From NCBI RefSeq assembly GCF_000194945.1, contig NZ_GL878508.1:51147-115146 (forward strand): a stretch of DNA of 64,000 bases, written 5' to 3'. Position 1 is the stretch's first letter; each line of letters opens with the position of its first letter. Source of the DNA: Streptococcus sanguinis SK1 = NCTC 7863. GTDB taxonomy: Bacteria > Bacillota > Bacilli > Lactobacillales > Streptococcaceae. A model generated the notes under the pieces. It worked only from the letters and a program-made list of their open reading frames with translations, was not told where the DNA came from and made no database searches. Position numbers and translations under genes: made by a program. Shown here one piece after another: positions 43,414 to 51,776 of the stretch.

Positions 43414-44502
43414 ATGAAAAGTTGTAAAACAATCACAGGGACCGTTGTCATTGAGATTGAAAAAGGGATGGGACTGGGTGAAGTCCATGAAGTCTTTGTT
43501 GACGAGGGGGTCAATCTGACTTTTGTTATTAAGTCAAAGCAGTCTGAACAGCCTTTTGCCTTGCTGTCTAGCAAGAACATCCAAGGCATCGGTGACTTTG
43601 CGGTCATGGTAGAAAACAGCTCAGCCTTTCAAGAGCTGGAAGAGGCTGATCTGAAGGTCTTGAACGACAAGCAGGGTAGCGTCTTTGACGAAATTGTCAT
43701 CACAATTGATGGAAACAAGGTGGGAACTGTTGTTGACTATCATATTGATGAAAAGAATGAAATTGGTTACTTGGTGGTTAATTCTGAAGATGCCAGCGAG
43801 GAAATTCAGATTCCTAAATCACGCATCTTGATGATTGGTAAAGAGTATATCATCCTCAATGATGAAAAAAAGACAGCTCCTCATCTTGAAGCAGATGTAG
43901 AGATGGGCCGTCTGGCTGCAGCAGATCTGCTTCATGAAACTGAAGCTGCAAAACCTGCCGAAAAAATTGAGGAAGTAGTTGCTGAAGCGCCTGTATTTGA
44001 GCCAGTTGTAGATGAAAAAGCAGATGTAAAAGAAGAAGCTGCAACAGATTTGACAGAGGCCTTGGCTGCTGTAGGTCTGGGAGCTGCTGCTCCTGAGTTG
44101 GAGTTTTCTGAAGCAGTCGTAGAGACAGCGGAAGAGCCAGAAGTCCAAGACTTGGTACAAGAAGCAACAGCTCCAGCTGAAGAAGAAGTTGAAGAAACAG
44201 ATGCAGCGCTGAGTCTGGATGCTGCTTTGGAAGAAGTATTGGCAGTCCCTGCTGAGGAAGTAGAAACAACTATCAGCACAGCGCCAGTTGCTGAAGAAGA
44301 GTCAGGAGCAAAGAAAGCTGTTAACGACTTTATCGATCGGCAAAAACGTCTTCTAGTGGGCAAAACACTGCAAAAAGATCTTGTTAATGCAGATGGAGGA
44401 GTTATCCTGAATGCCGGAGATACTGTTTCAGATGACATCATTGATTTTCTTCGCCGTATCGACCGTAAATTCCTTATCCGCTTAGCTGAATGCGTAGTAT
44501 AA
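43414..44502 (+). CDS. PRC-barrel-domain protein of the pilus locus
   Basis: The 362-aa protein begins with two PRC-barrel-like beta domains (about residues 1-65 and 85-150; GTVVIEIEKGMGLGEVHEVFVDEG, and later GSVFDEIVITIDGNKVGTVVDYHI). An acidic Ala/Glu linker follows, then a conserved C-terminal domain (VNDFIDRQKRLLVGKTLQKDL, GGVILNAGDTVSDDIIDFL). No signal peptide is seen, so it is cytoplasmic. It probably scaffolds the pilus ATPases or PilM, which is an inference from the company it keeps. The same acidic linker style occurs in the gene before. Confidence 0.75.
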   Translation: MKSCKTITGTVVIEIEKGMGLGEVHEVFVDEGVNLTFVIKSKQSEQPFALLSSKNIQGIGDFAVMVENSSAFQELEEADLKVLNDKQGSVFDEIVITIDGNKVGTVVDYHIDEKNEIGYLVVNSEDASEEIQIPKSRILMIGKEYIILNDEKKTAPHLEADVEMGRLAAADLLHETEAAKPAEKIEEVVAEAPVFEPVVDEKADVKEEAATDLTEALAAVGLGAAAPELEFSEAVVETAEEPEVQDLVQEATAPAEEEVEETDAALSLDAALEEVLAVPAEEVETTISTAPVAEEESGAKKAVNDFIDRQKRLLVGKTLQKDLVNADGGVILNAGDTVSDDIIDFLRRIDRKFLIRLAECVV

Positions 44503-44509
44503 GGTTGGG

Positions 44510-45574
44510 ATGAGATTCATGTCAAGAAGAAAAAGAAAGGTTTCATCAAAATATCAAAAACTACTTCCAGCAGCGACACTTGCTGCCTTTCTGCTGGGTA
44601 GTTTATTTTATGTCATTTTTGTCTTTAATCCAACGATTGACCTGAGTATCAATGGCCGCCCCTCTATGAAGGTTCGCTCTCGGAGCGAAGCTGAGATTGA
44701 AGTTTACAGAGAACTGCCCTATAAGGCTACATTTCAGCTGTCTACAGGGCAACACTTCTCTGTAGATATGCGCTTTTTAGGACTGAGCTATTTCACAGAA
44801 GAAGAGCTCAAGCGGCTGGATAATATCTCAGCCAAGACAGTTTGGGATAAGTTTACACCGTTTTTCGATACCAAGGAAAACCTGCAGATTTCCATCTATC
44901 CCAATCGACTCTTTTGGCTCAGACCTTTAAATGATGTCTTGGCTGCCCATCCTGATGTTCTCAGTCAGCTTCCAACGACCAATCATCTGGTCATGGACGG
45001 CGAGTCTAACGTAAAGGTGGGAGACAAGTCTAATGGCTATAAGATTGACCCTGCTGCTTTTATCCAAGCATCTGAGGAGATTGCCAAGACTGGTAAATTT
45101 GATGATGTCAAGGTTGAGAGTACGCCTGTCGAAGCAGAAGATCAAAGTGAGCTTCTGAGCCAATATACGCACTTTATAGAGCGTAAGGAAGTACCACTGC
45201 CGACCAACGCTGCCCAAGCTCAAAACATGAAGACAGCCTTTTACAAGCTGCAGAATGTTTACTTGGCTCCTGGTGAGACCAAGTCTATCTCAGAATTACT
45301 GGGCGCTTTGAATGCAGAGTCTGGATATCTGCCAGTCAAGGGCAAGGATAATAAAGAAGTTTACGGTCAGGGTGCTGAGCAGATTATAGATGCCATTCAG
45401 CAGCTCGCCTTTTCACGGACCAATGTTATTTCCTATCAAGGACAGTATTTCAACGTCGGAACGCCGGCTGAAGGTTTGACCGAATTGACCATTCAAAACA
45501 ATACAGAAACAGATATGGTATTTTCATTAAGTTTGGAGGAGGGGCAAGTATCCATCATTCTGGCATCTAAGTGA
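44510..45574 (+). CDS. Pilus-locus bitopic protein with VanW-like C-terminal region
   Basis: The 354-aa protein has a basic N-terminus and one membrane helix (LLPAATLAAFLLGSLFYVIFVF); the rest should be outside. The segment VYLAPGETKSISELLGALNAESGYLPV followed by GAEQIIDAIQQLAFSRTNVIS resembles a divergent VanW domain, although the usual GGG-Q motif is absent. A second ATG at 44519 is an alternative start. The stop overlaps the prepilin peptidase frame region only in its long form. Role unknown; I cannot assign a pil letter. Confidence 0.65.
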   Translation: MRFMSRRKRKVSSKYQKLLPAATLAAFLLGSLFYVIFVFNPTIDLSINGRPSMKVRSRSEAEIEVYRELPYKATFQLSTGQHFSVDMRFLGLSYFTEEELKRLDNISAKTVWDKFTPFFDTKENLQISIYPNRLFWLRPLNDVLAAHPDVLSQLPTTNHLVMDGESNVKVGDKSNGYKIDPAAFIQASEEIAKTGKFDDVKVESTPVEAEDQSELLSQYTHFIERKEVPLPTNAAQAQNMKTAFYKLQNVYLAPGETKSISELLGALNAESGYLPVKGKDNKEVYGQGAEQIIDAIQQLAFSRTNVISYQGQYFNVGTPAEGLTELTIQNNTETDMVFSLSLEEGQVSIILASK

Positions 45575-45642
45575 TACTCAAGGGAAGTCGAAGTTTGACA
45601 TCGTCACCTGAGATTTTCAAAGAGTATAAAAAGGGAAAAATT

Positions 45643-46383
45643 ATGATTGCAAGTTTAGTATTTATATTAGGTGTCGTATTTGGGAGCTTTTTCAATGTCG
45701 TCATCTACCGTGTGCCACTGGAAAAGAGCATTGCCAAAGGTCGGTCTATGTGTCCGTCCTGCGGCCATGTCTTGACTTCGGTGGAGCTGATTCCGGTTGT
45801 GTCGATTATCATGCAGGGCTTTAAATGTAAGCACTGCAAGGAGCCGATTTCACCGCGCTATCTCATTGTGGAGCTCCTGACGGGTATGCTCTGGCTGGCC
45901 TCTTATCTGATCTTTCAAGATCAGGGACCATGGATGGTTGTTTCAGCCTGTCTTTTGGTGTCGCTTTGCCTCATTATCGGTTATATTGATTTTGATACTC
46001 AGTACATCTCGGACTCGGTTCTGCTGGTTTTCTGGCTGGGCCGCATGGCTGTTACGTTTTTTACCAATGAGTTTAATTGGGACCTGCTCCTTTCGCTGCT
46101 AGTCGGCGCTGGTCTCTACTCTCTCATTTATTTTGGGGCCAAGGCTTATTACAAGAAAGAGGCTTTCGGGATGGGAGACATCCTTTACTTAGCTGCCCTG
46201 AGCAGTTGGTTTAGCCCTTTGAATACGCTGATTTTGGGATATGGTTCTTTCTTTGTGGCTGGAGCTATTCTCTTAATCGCAACCATCTTTAAGAAATTCA
46301 AATTTAAGTTGAAAGAAGAAGTCCCTTTTGGTCCTGCTATGAGTATCATGGCGGTCATCCTATATTTCTGGGGAGGAATCTAG
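45643..46383 (+). CDS. pilD: Prepilin peptidase PilD (A24 family)
   Basis: The 246-aa polytopic protein cuts leader peptides of the pilins and methylates the new N-terminus. It has the cytoplasmic zinc site CPSC...CKHC (residues about 40-75) and the two catalytic aspartates of A24 peptidases: in GYIDFDTQYISD and in the GMGD box (FGMGDILYLAALSSW). The start is the ATG at 45643 after AAAAAGGGAAAAA; the longer frame from 45571 adds an uncharacteristic polar N-terminus. It serves all six pilins encoded upstream. Confidence 0.95.
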   Translation: MIASLVFILGVVFGSFFNVVIYRVPLEKSIAKGRSMCPSCGHVLTSVELIPVVSIIMQGFKCKHCKEPISPRYLIVELLTGMLWLASYLIFQDQGPWMVVSACLLVSLCLIIGYIDFDTQYISDSVLLVFWLGRMAVTFFTNEFNWDLLLSLLVGAGLYSLIYFGAKAYYKKEAFGMGDILYLAALSSWFSPLNTLILGYGSFFVAGAILLIATIFKKFKFKLKEEVPFGPAMSIMAVILYFWGGI

Positions 46384-46418
46384 GAAACCAAAAGCGACAA
46401 TAGAAATGGATAGAAAAA

Positions 46419-47018
46419 ATGTTTAGGAAGAAAAAAGTTATCATAGCATTAGCGACAGCTACTGTCCTTTCAGGCAGTGTGTTGCCTGTCAGCCGCCTAG
46501 CGGCAAATGAAAAGGCCAGTTTGGATCCGTCTTTAGTGCAGGTGTCAGATCAGTTTCAGGCCAAGAAGACAGGAGCAGTCGTCTTTTCAGAAGATGTAAC
46601 AGTGCCAAGCACAGTGTCAGCCGATTTCATTGATAGTCGTCTGGCTGGCACACCGATGGCTGGATTGGGAAAAGCTTTCAAAAAAGCAGAGAAAGATCAT
46701 GGAGTTAATGCAATTTTTCTCGTAGGGCTGGCTATTCACGAATCGGATTACGGCCGCAGTCAGATTGCTCAAGCCAAGCACAACCTGTTTGGTTTTATGG
46801 CTTATGACTCCAGTCCTTTTTCCAGTGCAGGAAATTTCGCAACATTTGATGATGGTATAGATACCGTTGCCCGCTATCTCAGCGAACACTATCTCAAGCC
46901 TGGCGGTCAGTTCTACAATGGTAAGAGCATGGCTGCTATCAATGTAAGATACGCATCTGACAAAACTTGGTCAAGCAAGATTATGATTCGTATTCGAAAT
47001 TTTTTGAAAAAAGGTTAA
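46419..47018 (+). CDS. Secreted glucosaminidase-domain protein
   Basis: The 199-aa protein has a signal peptide (IIALATATVLSGSVLPVSRLAA). It then has a GH73-like glucosaminidase fold with the catalytic Glu in FLVGLAIHESDYGRSQIAQAKHNLFGFMAYD. It should hydrolyse peptidoglycan. Inside a pilus locus its likely task is to open the thick wall for the fibre to pass, which is inference. It is followed by a hairpin (47023-47044) that may end the core pilus transcript. Confidence 0.85.
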   Translation: MFRKKKVIIALATATVLSGSVLPVSRLAANEKASLDPSLVQVSDQFQAKKTGAVVFSEDVTVPSTVSADFIDSRLAGTPMAGLGKAFKKAEKDHGVNAIFLVGLAIHESDYGRSQIAQAKHNLFGFMAYDSSPFSSAGNFATFDDGIDTVARYLSEHYLKPGGQFYNGKSMAAINVRYASDKTWSSKIMIRIRNFLKKG

Positions 47019-47022
47019 GGAG

Positions 47023-47053
47023 GCTGGGACAATCGTGTCTCAGCTTGCTTTAT
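47023..47053 (+). terminator. Hairpin after the glucosaminidase gene
   Basis: The stem GCTGGGACA / TGTCTCAGC with an ATCG loop is followed by a T-rich stretch (TTGCTTTATT). Similar GCTGGGACA hairpins are common streptococcal terminators. Confidence 0.6.
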
Positions 47054-47208
47054 TATAGAAAGAATTTCTTTTGGTGAGGTTATTGACGGGGTTTTTCTTG
47101 TTCTATGGGGCTCTAAAAATTCTTAATCGTCTTCACGGGACTGGAAACAAAAAATTGCTTCTGCGACATCGTCTTTTATGGCGAAAAAATGACTTAATTA
47201 GGGGATTT

Positions 47209-48093
47209 ATGAAAAGAAAGTTTGATGTAAGCGATGTTTTAAAGGAAGCCTGGGGACTGACTGTTGATTACTTTTTTGTATGGACAGCAGGGCTTGCTAT
47301 CATTCAACTGCCATTTTTTATTCTGGGGCTGTTAATTCTATTTTTTTCTCCATTGACTTCTACATTTCTTCCAAGAATAATTCTGCTGGGATTTCTATGT
47401 TCTTTTGTAATTGCTTATATCCATAAGTTTTCCTTGACCATGGTTCGTAATCCGCAGATGGTGCGAAGAAACTTCTGGAGAGCTGTTGGCTATAGTATTT
47501 CTGATGGCTTTTTTGGGCGTTTGCTTTCTATGTCTATTTACGTCTTTATATTTTTCTTGGCTATATTACTTCTTTTAGTATACTTCTATAATGCCTTGAT
47601 GTCAGATGCAAATTTTCAAGAGATTATGAGAACTGGGCTTATTTGGGTTGCAAAAAATCAAGAGAAGATAGCTAGCATGCTCTTCCTGCTTTTTTTGATA
47701 GCACCAATGTTTAACTTGGTATTCCATTTGTTTTACAGCTATTTTATCGTCTCTCACTTCTTCTTGTTGCCCTATATTATTCAAGATACCAACTCCTCTG
47801 ATAACCTCTTGCGTCCTCTGTCAGCCTTTGGCAGCTTGGGCAAGTCCTTTTCTCGTATGAATGGTCAGAGGGGGCGTTACTTACTGGTAGAGCTTGTCTT
47901 AAAGCTTATTCCTGTAGTATTGGGTCTAATAGAAGTTTTGAGTTTGCTTTTTGGTGCTGGTGTGTCTAATATTGTGGGAATGATTGTTAGTATGATAAAT
48001 GGCTTTTTGCTGATTTATGCCTTGGCAGCCCGCTCGGTTATGGCCGACATCCTGATGTCTTATGATCGGGAAATAGTTAATTTTGGGGATTAA
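47209..48093 (+). CDS. Polytopic membrane protein, paralogue 1
   Basis: The 294-aa protein has about six membrane helices and no recognised domain. The start is the ATG at 47209 after TAGGGGAT; the frame extends to 47071 but that part is not membrane-protein-like. It is clearly homologous to the next gene: both have EAW...YFVW near the N-terminus, NPQMV, YSISDG, SHFFLLPYIIQDT(N/S)S, RGRY and end in FGD. Role unknown. Confidence 0.75.
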   Translation: MKRKFDVSDVLKEAWGLTVDYFFVWTAGLAIIQLPFFILGLLILFFSPLTSTFLPRIILLGFLCSFVIAYIHKFSLTMVRNPQMVRRNFWRAVGYSISDGFFGRLLSMSIYVFIFFLAILLLLVYFYNALMSDANFQEIMRTGLIWVAKNQEKIASMLFLLFLIAPMFNLVFHLFYSYFIVSHFFLLPYIIQDTNSSDNLLRPLSAFGSLGKSFSRMNGQRGRYLLVELVLKLIPVVLGLIEVLSLLFGAGVSNIVGMIVSMINGFLLIYALAARSVMADILMSYDREIVNFGD

Positions 48094-48142
48094 TATTTAT
48101 GAAAAAAATTAGAAAGGGTTTTAGGATTTAGGATAATGAACG

Positions 48143-49033
48143 ATGAATGATGTAAAAGTAACAAGGGTTTTCAGAGAAGCTTGGATTTTTGTTACAGAAT
48201 ACTATTTTGTCTGGCTGAAAGGCCTTTTGCTGGTCGGAATCCCGCTTGCAGTGCTGGGCTGGTTTCTTTTTCCGCTGGTTTCGAGTTGGTCTTACCGGTC
48301 CATCTTAGTCTTGACTTGTTTAGCTTTTATAATTGCCTTCGGTTTTGCTTATGTCAATAAATTTGCCTTGACAATGATACGAAATCCGCAGATGGTTAAG
48401 CTCTATTTTGGCTATGCGGTTTGGTACAGTATCTCAGATGGCTTGCTTACTCGCCTCTTTTATTCCTTTATTGTCAGTGCAGTCCAGGTTCTGATTCTGT
48501 ACATGGGTTGGTCGGCAATCGGCATCAATCTTGGGGTGGCTAGTCTCTTTGCCTTTTATCGGAGAGCAGTAAGTCCAGAGGCCATTGTAATTTTCCAGTT
48601 TCTTTTTCCTTTCTTGTTCATGGTCTTTTACCTGCTCTTCACTTATCTGGTTGATTCGCACTTCTTTTTGCTGTCTTATATCATTCAGGATACTAGCTCC
48701 AGAGACAATCTGGCCAAGCCGCTTTCCTTTTATGGCTGTTTGAGAAAGTCAGTCTTGCTGATGAAGGAGCGCAGGGGGCGTTATGTTCTGCTCAGCTTTT
48801 TTCTAGCTTCTTTTGGTGGGCTGATTGGCTTGGGTACTCATCTCCTGATGGATCTGATAAGGCAGTATATTGGTCCCTTGCTGGGGGAACTGGATGATTT
48901 ACTTGGCCTGATTCAGATGATTCCTGTCCTAGTTTTCAGTAGCTTTTACTGTGTATTTGTTCTGGTTGTTCGGACAGTTTTTGCTGATACTCTGATGGAA
49001 AATGATGCAGAAGTGGTGGATTTTGGTGATTAA
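48143..49033 (+). CDS. Polytopic membrane protein, paralogue 2
   Basis: The 296-aa protein has about six membrane helices and shares the landmark motifs of the preceding gene (NPQMVKLYF, YSISDGLLTRLF, DSHFFLLSYIIQDTSSRDNL, MKERRGRYVL, EVVDFGD). The pair arose by tandem duplication and has diverged considerably. It lies 49 nt after its paralogue and 51 nt before the PDZ-Lon protease gene, so the three may form a unit. No function is known to me. Confidence 0.75.
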   Translation: MNDVKVTRVFREAWIFVTEYYFVWLKGLLLVGIPLAVLGWFLFPLVSSWSYRSILVLTCLAFIIAFGFAYVNKFALTMIRNPQMVKLYFGYAVWYSISDGLLTRLFYSFIVSAVQVLILYMGWSAIGINLGVASLFAFYRRAVSPEAIVIFQFLFPFLFMVFYLLFTYLVDSHFFLLSYIIQDTSSRDNLAKPLSFYGCLRKSVLLMKERRGRYVLLSFFLASFGGLIGLGTHLLMDLIRQYIGPLLGELDDLLGLIQMIPVLVFSSFYCVFVLVVRTVFADTLMENDAEVVDFGD

Positions 49034-49084
49034 TTTAGGAAGTAGCAAGACCAGACAATACTTGATAGAAACAAGAGGAAGGGT

Positions 49085-50119
49085 ATGAAATCAGTAACAA
49101 GAATCTTAATAACAGCTTTGGTGCTAACTGGGATTGGCTTTATTCCTCTCCCTTATGAATTAGAGACCGTGAGGCCGGCTTTGAATGCCAAAGACTTTGT
49201 CCAAGTTCAAGGAGGAACTGATAAAGGAAAAGGTAAAATCTATGTCATGGCTGTTGGTGTTTCCAAGGCCCGAGTGTTCAGTCTCTTTTTGACTCTGCTG
49301 CCTAATTACAGGCTGGAAACAGAGTATGTCTCTGTTCCTGAAAACTATTTCGATAAGGAAAAGGGACGGGAAGAGCGAGAGAACAGCACTATGGGATCTT
49401 CCCATCTCAATGCCTTGCAGGTGGCTTATCAGGCTGCTGGTCGTACAGTTGAGATTAGGCATAAAGAGATTTACGTAGGTGGCATCAGCAGCGAGACGCC
49501 TCTGTCAAAGGAGTTGCAGCGAGGCGATGTGATTTTAAAGATTGACAATCAGACTTACACTAGCCCATACGACATCGTTGATCAGATGGAACAGCGGACA
49601 GTCGGCGATGTGGTATCAATTGAGTACAGTCGAAATGGTGTAATCGGCTTGGCTAGCGGTCCTGTGATTGTGGATGAGACAACTGGTAAGCCTGGTTTGG
49701 GAATCGAATTGGGTTCTAAAGCCAGTGTTGCCATGAATCCTCTGACGGAGTTTAAGAGCAACGGTGTAGCAGGTCCTTCTGGTGGACTCATGTTCAGTTT
49801 GGAGCTTTATAACCAGCTCGTGTCTGAAGACATTACTAAAGGAAAAACTATTGCTGGTACTGGAACGATTGACCACAAGGGAAATGTTGGCCGGATTGGC
49901 GGGATAGAGATGAAGGTCATGGCTGCAGATAAGGCAGGCGCTGAGATTTTCTTTGTTCCTGATGACACCATTGATGCCGATATTGCCCAGTACAATCCCA
50001 AGCTGCGCTCTAACTACCATGAGGCACTTCGTGCTTCTATCAAAATCAAGAGTAAAATGAAAATCGTCCCTGTCAAAACCTTCAATGAAGCTTTGAACTA
50101 TCTCAGAGAGATGGAATAA
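49085..50119 (+). CDS. PDZ-domain Lon-like (S16) protease, SepM/YlbL-type
   Basis: The 344-aa protein has an N-terminal anchor (ILITALVLTGIGFIPLPY). A PDZ domain at about residues 120-200 (VGGISSETPLSKELQRGDVILKID) and a Lon protease domain follow, with the catalytic Ser232 (AGPSGGLMFSLEL) and Lys277 (GGIEMKVMAA). It would act on the outer face of the membrane. Relatives cleave signalling peptides (SepM of S. mutans trims CSP) or membrane-protein fragments. Its site after the pilus locus suggests a local substrate, which is inference. Confidence 0.9.
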   Translation: MKSVTRILITALVLTGIGFIPLPYELETVRPALNAKDFVQVQGGTDKGKGKIYVMAVGVSKARVFSLFLTLLPNYRLETEYVSVPENYFDKEKGREERENSTMGSSHLNALQVAYQAAGRTVEIRHKEIYVGGISSETPLSKELQRGDVILKIDNQTYTSPYDIVDQMEQRTVGDVVSIEYSRNGVIGLASGPVIVDETTGKPGLGIELGSKASVAMNPLTEFKSNGVAGPSGGLMFSLELYNQLVSEDITKGKTIAGTGTIDHKGNVGRIGGIEMKVMAADKAGAEIFFVPDDTIDADIAQYNPKLRSNYHEALRASIKIKSKMKIVPVKTFNEALNYLREME

Positions 50120-50236
50120 GGGAGTCTGCTACTCTTGAATAATCAAAAGAAACACAAGCTCTTGCTGGTTATTTATCTGGCGAGGGCTTTTATTATAGAA
50201 TTTTTTCAAATAATTGCCACCTTGGCACATAAATAC

Positions 50237-50265
50237 TTGATTTCCAAATCGCTGTGTGATATATT
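50237..50265 (+). promoter_or_regulatory. Promoter of the membrane protein/XRE pair
   Basis: TTGATT (50237-50242) and TATATT (50260-50265) are spaced by 17 bp, 50 nt before the next start codon. Confidence 0.5.
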
Positions 50266-50315
50266 TATAACATAAAGAATGTTAAATATTTCTAACACAA
50301 GGAAAGGAGTCTATC

Positions 50316-50912
50316 ATGAAAAAAAGTCAAAAAACGGGTGGCCTCATTGCGATGATTGCCGCAGCTCTCTTTATTGATTTTACTGTTTTATTTGGTTCTA
50401 ATCTTAGTTGGGGACCCAAGTTGATTATTGTTGGTATTTCAGTATTAGGTCAGATTGTAGCTATTTGGGGCTGGCTACACATGAAACCATGGCCACCTAA
50501 GAGTCAGAAAGGAAAGGAAAAGAATATTTTTGACTTGTCTGCTAAGCTGTACACGATGCTTTTGTTTGCAGCAACTATTTTTTATACAGTAGGGATTTGG
50601 GTTGCGACCCCAAGCGAAGGATCCAGCATTAAGGAATGGATTTTGGGAGTTGGCCTCGTTATTGAAGTGATTGTATTTGGTTTTTTCTCTTTGAAAAATG
50701 TCAAGGAAACTCCAGACGAACGCTTCTATGCTAATCTAGCTAAGGCAGCTAGCTTAATGTTTGTCTTTATACTAGGCGTACTGATGATCCTAGCAGTTAT
50801 CATTGGGTACATGGGTTCTTTCACTCTTTACATGGGTCAGATTTTTATTAGCATAGCTGCCTTGATTTGCATCTTTGCAGTTGTCTATCTTATCTTGGAA
50901 CGGAGAGGATAA
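50316..50912 (+). CDS. Small polytopic membrane protein
   Basis: The 198-aa protein has six hydrophobic segments in pairs (GGLIAMIAAALFIDFTVLF, LIIVGISVLGQIVAIWGWL, LYTMLLFAATIFYTVGIWV, ILGVGLVIEVIVFGFFSL, LMFVFILGVLMILAVIIGY, IFISIAALICIFAVVYLIL). I do not recognise a family. GAAAGGAG precedes the ATG. It stands 2 nt before an XRE regulator; such membrane-protein/XRE pairs are common in streptococci, with the regulator often controlling the pair. Confidence 0.8.
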   Translation: MKKSQKTGGLIAMIAAALFIDFTVLFGSNLSWGPKLIIVGISVLGQIVAIWGWLHMKPWPPKSQKGKEKNIFDLSAKLYTMLLFAATIFYTVGIWVATPSEGSSIKEWILGVGLVIEVIVFGFFSLKNVKETPDERFYANLAKAASLMFVFILGVLMILAVIIGYMGSFTLYMGQIFISIAALICIFAVVYLILERRG

Positions 50913-50914
50913 CT

Positions 50915-51139
50915 ATGGCCAAAGAAAGCAAGATTATCACTAATCTCAAATCCGTTCGTGAGTCCAAGGGCATGACCCAGCAGGAGCTAGCCGACCGCAT
51001 CGGCATGAGGCGCGAGACAATTCTGCACTTGGAAAATAACCGCTATAATCCTTCGCTGGAAATGGCTCTCAAAATTGCTCAAGTTTTTAATCTGAAAGTA
51101 GAAGATCTCTTTGAACTCAGACAGAAAGGGGAGGCATAA
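50915..51139 (+). CDS. XRE family transcriptional regulator, YozG-like
   Basis: The 74-aa protein is a single Cro/CI helix-turn-helix (LKSVRESKGMTQQELADRIGMRRETILHLENNRYNPSLEMALKIAQVF). The start is the ATG at 50915 after GAGAGGAT; an overlapping longer frame has a non-HTH leader. It likely regulates its own operon with the membrane protein before it. Confidence 0.9.
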   Translation: MAKESKIITNLKSVRESKGMTQQELADRIGMRRETILHLENNRYNPSLEMALKIAQVFNLKVEDLFELRQKGEA

Positions 51140-51195
51140 TTCTTTTCGAGACCTGCTATTAAGTGTGTTGATTAATTATGGCTTGCCGCCAAAAG

Positions 51196-51235
51196 AAAAA
51201 AGCCTTTGAAATGTTGATTTCATAGGCTTTTCTTT
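51196..51235. terminator. Bidirectional terminator
   Basis: AAAAAGCCT...GAAAT pairs with ATTTC...AGGCTTTT around a short loop, with T residues on both strands. It serves the XRE gene and the convergent rpmG. Confidence 0.8.
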
Positions 51236-51242
51236 ATCTCAA

Positions 51243-51392
51243 TTATTTAACTTCTGTAAATACAACGTGCTTGCGAAGTTTTGGTGAGTATTTCTTCAAT
51301 TGAAGACGGTCTGGAGTGTTACGTTTGTTTTTAGAAGTAAGGTACAAGCGTTCACCAGATTCTTTGTGTTCAAGTGTGATATTTACGCGCAT
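51243..51392 (-). CDS. rpmG: 50S ribosomal protein L33, zinc-free form
   Basis: This 49-aa gene reads [20 protein letters not shown], then [19 protein letters not shown] and a final HVVFTEVK. All four cysteines of the zinc-binding L33 type are replaced, so it is the C-minus paralogue. It follows rpmF by 15 nt and shares its promoter. Confidence 0.95.
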
Positions 51393-51407
51393 GGTAGCTC
51401 CCTTCTA

Positions 51408-51590
51408 TTATTCTGCTGCAGCAGCTTTGGCGATCTTACGGCCCTTGTAGTATCCTTTAAGGGATACACGGTGAGAGCGTGAGTAGTCACCAGTAGTTTC
51501 GTCAAAAGTTACAGTTGGAGCTGTCACTTTGTAGTGAGTGCGGCGTTTGTTTTTCTTCGCTTTGGAAGTGCGACGTGCAGGTACTGCCAT
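51408..51590 (-). CDS. rpmF: 50S ribosomal protein L32, zinc-free form
   Basis: The 60-aa protein starts [20 protein letters not shown], the invariant L32 opening. The region that carries CxxC pairs in the zinc form reads [15 protein letters not shown] here, so it is C-minus. GGAGAAAC precedes the ATG. The rpmF-rpmG pair is typical of lactobacillales. Confidence 0.97.
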   Translation of the reverse strand: MAVPARRTSKAKKNKRRTHYKVTAPTVTFDETTGDYSRSHRVSLKGYYKGRKIAKAAAAE

Positions 51591-51652
51591 TGTTTGTTTC
51601 TCCTTTTAGTTTGTGAATTCGATTCAATTTGATGATTTTCATCAACTTTAAC

Positions 51653-51681
51653 AGTATAACAAAACTTTTTTGTAAAGTAAA
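51653..51681 (-). promoter_or_regulatory. rpmF-rpmG promoter
   Basis: On the minus strand TTTACT and TATACT are separated by 17 bp, about 63 nt before rpmF. No Zur-like palindrome is visible. Confidence 0.65.
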
Positions 51682-51747
51682 GTTACTTGACAGATTTTTT
51701 TAAAATCTTTTCTGCTTAGGTTTTTAAAAGAAACCGGTTTTTCCGTA

Positions 51748-51756
51748 TGCTATAAT
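51748..51756 (+). promoter_or_regulatory. Extended -10 promoter for the anchored hypothetical gene
   Basis: TGCTATAAT is a perfect extended -10, 20 nt before the next ATG. Confidence 0.6.
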
Positions 51757-51776
51757 AAGAACAAAGGAGGCGGACT

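Noticed and set aside
43819..44441. Several minus-strand frames opposite the PRC-barrel gene
   Set aside because: They are mirror frames of the Ala/Glu-rich linker with no start signals.
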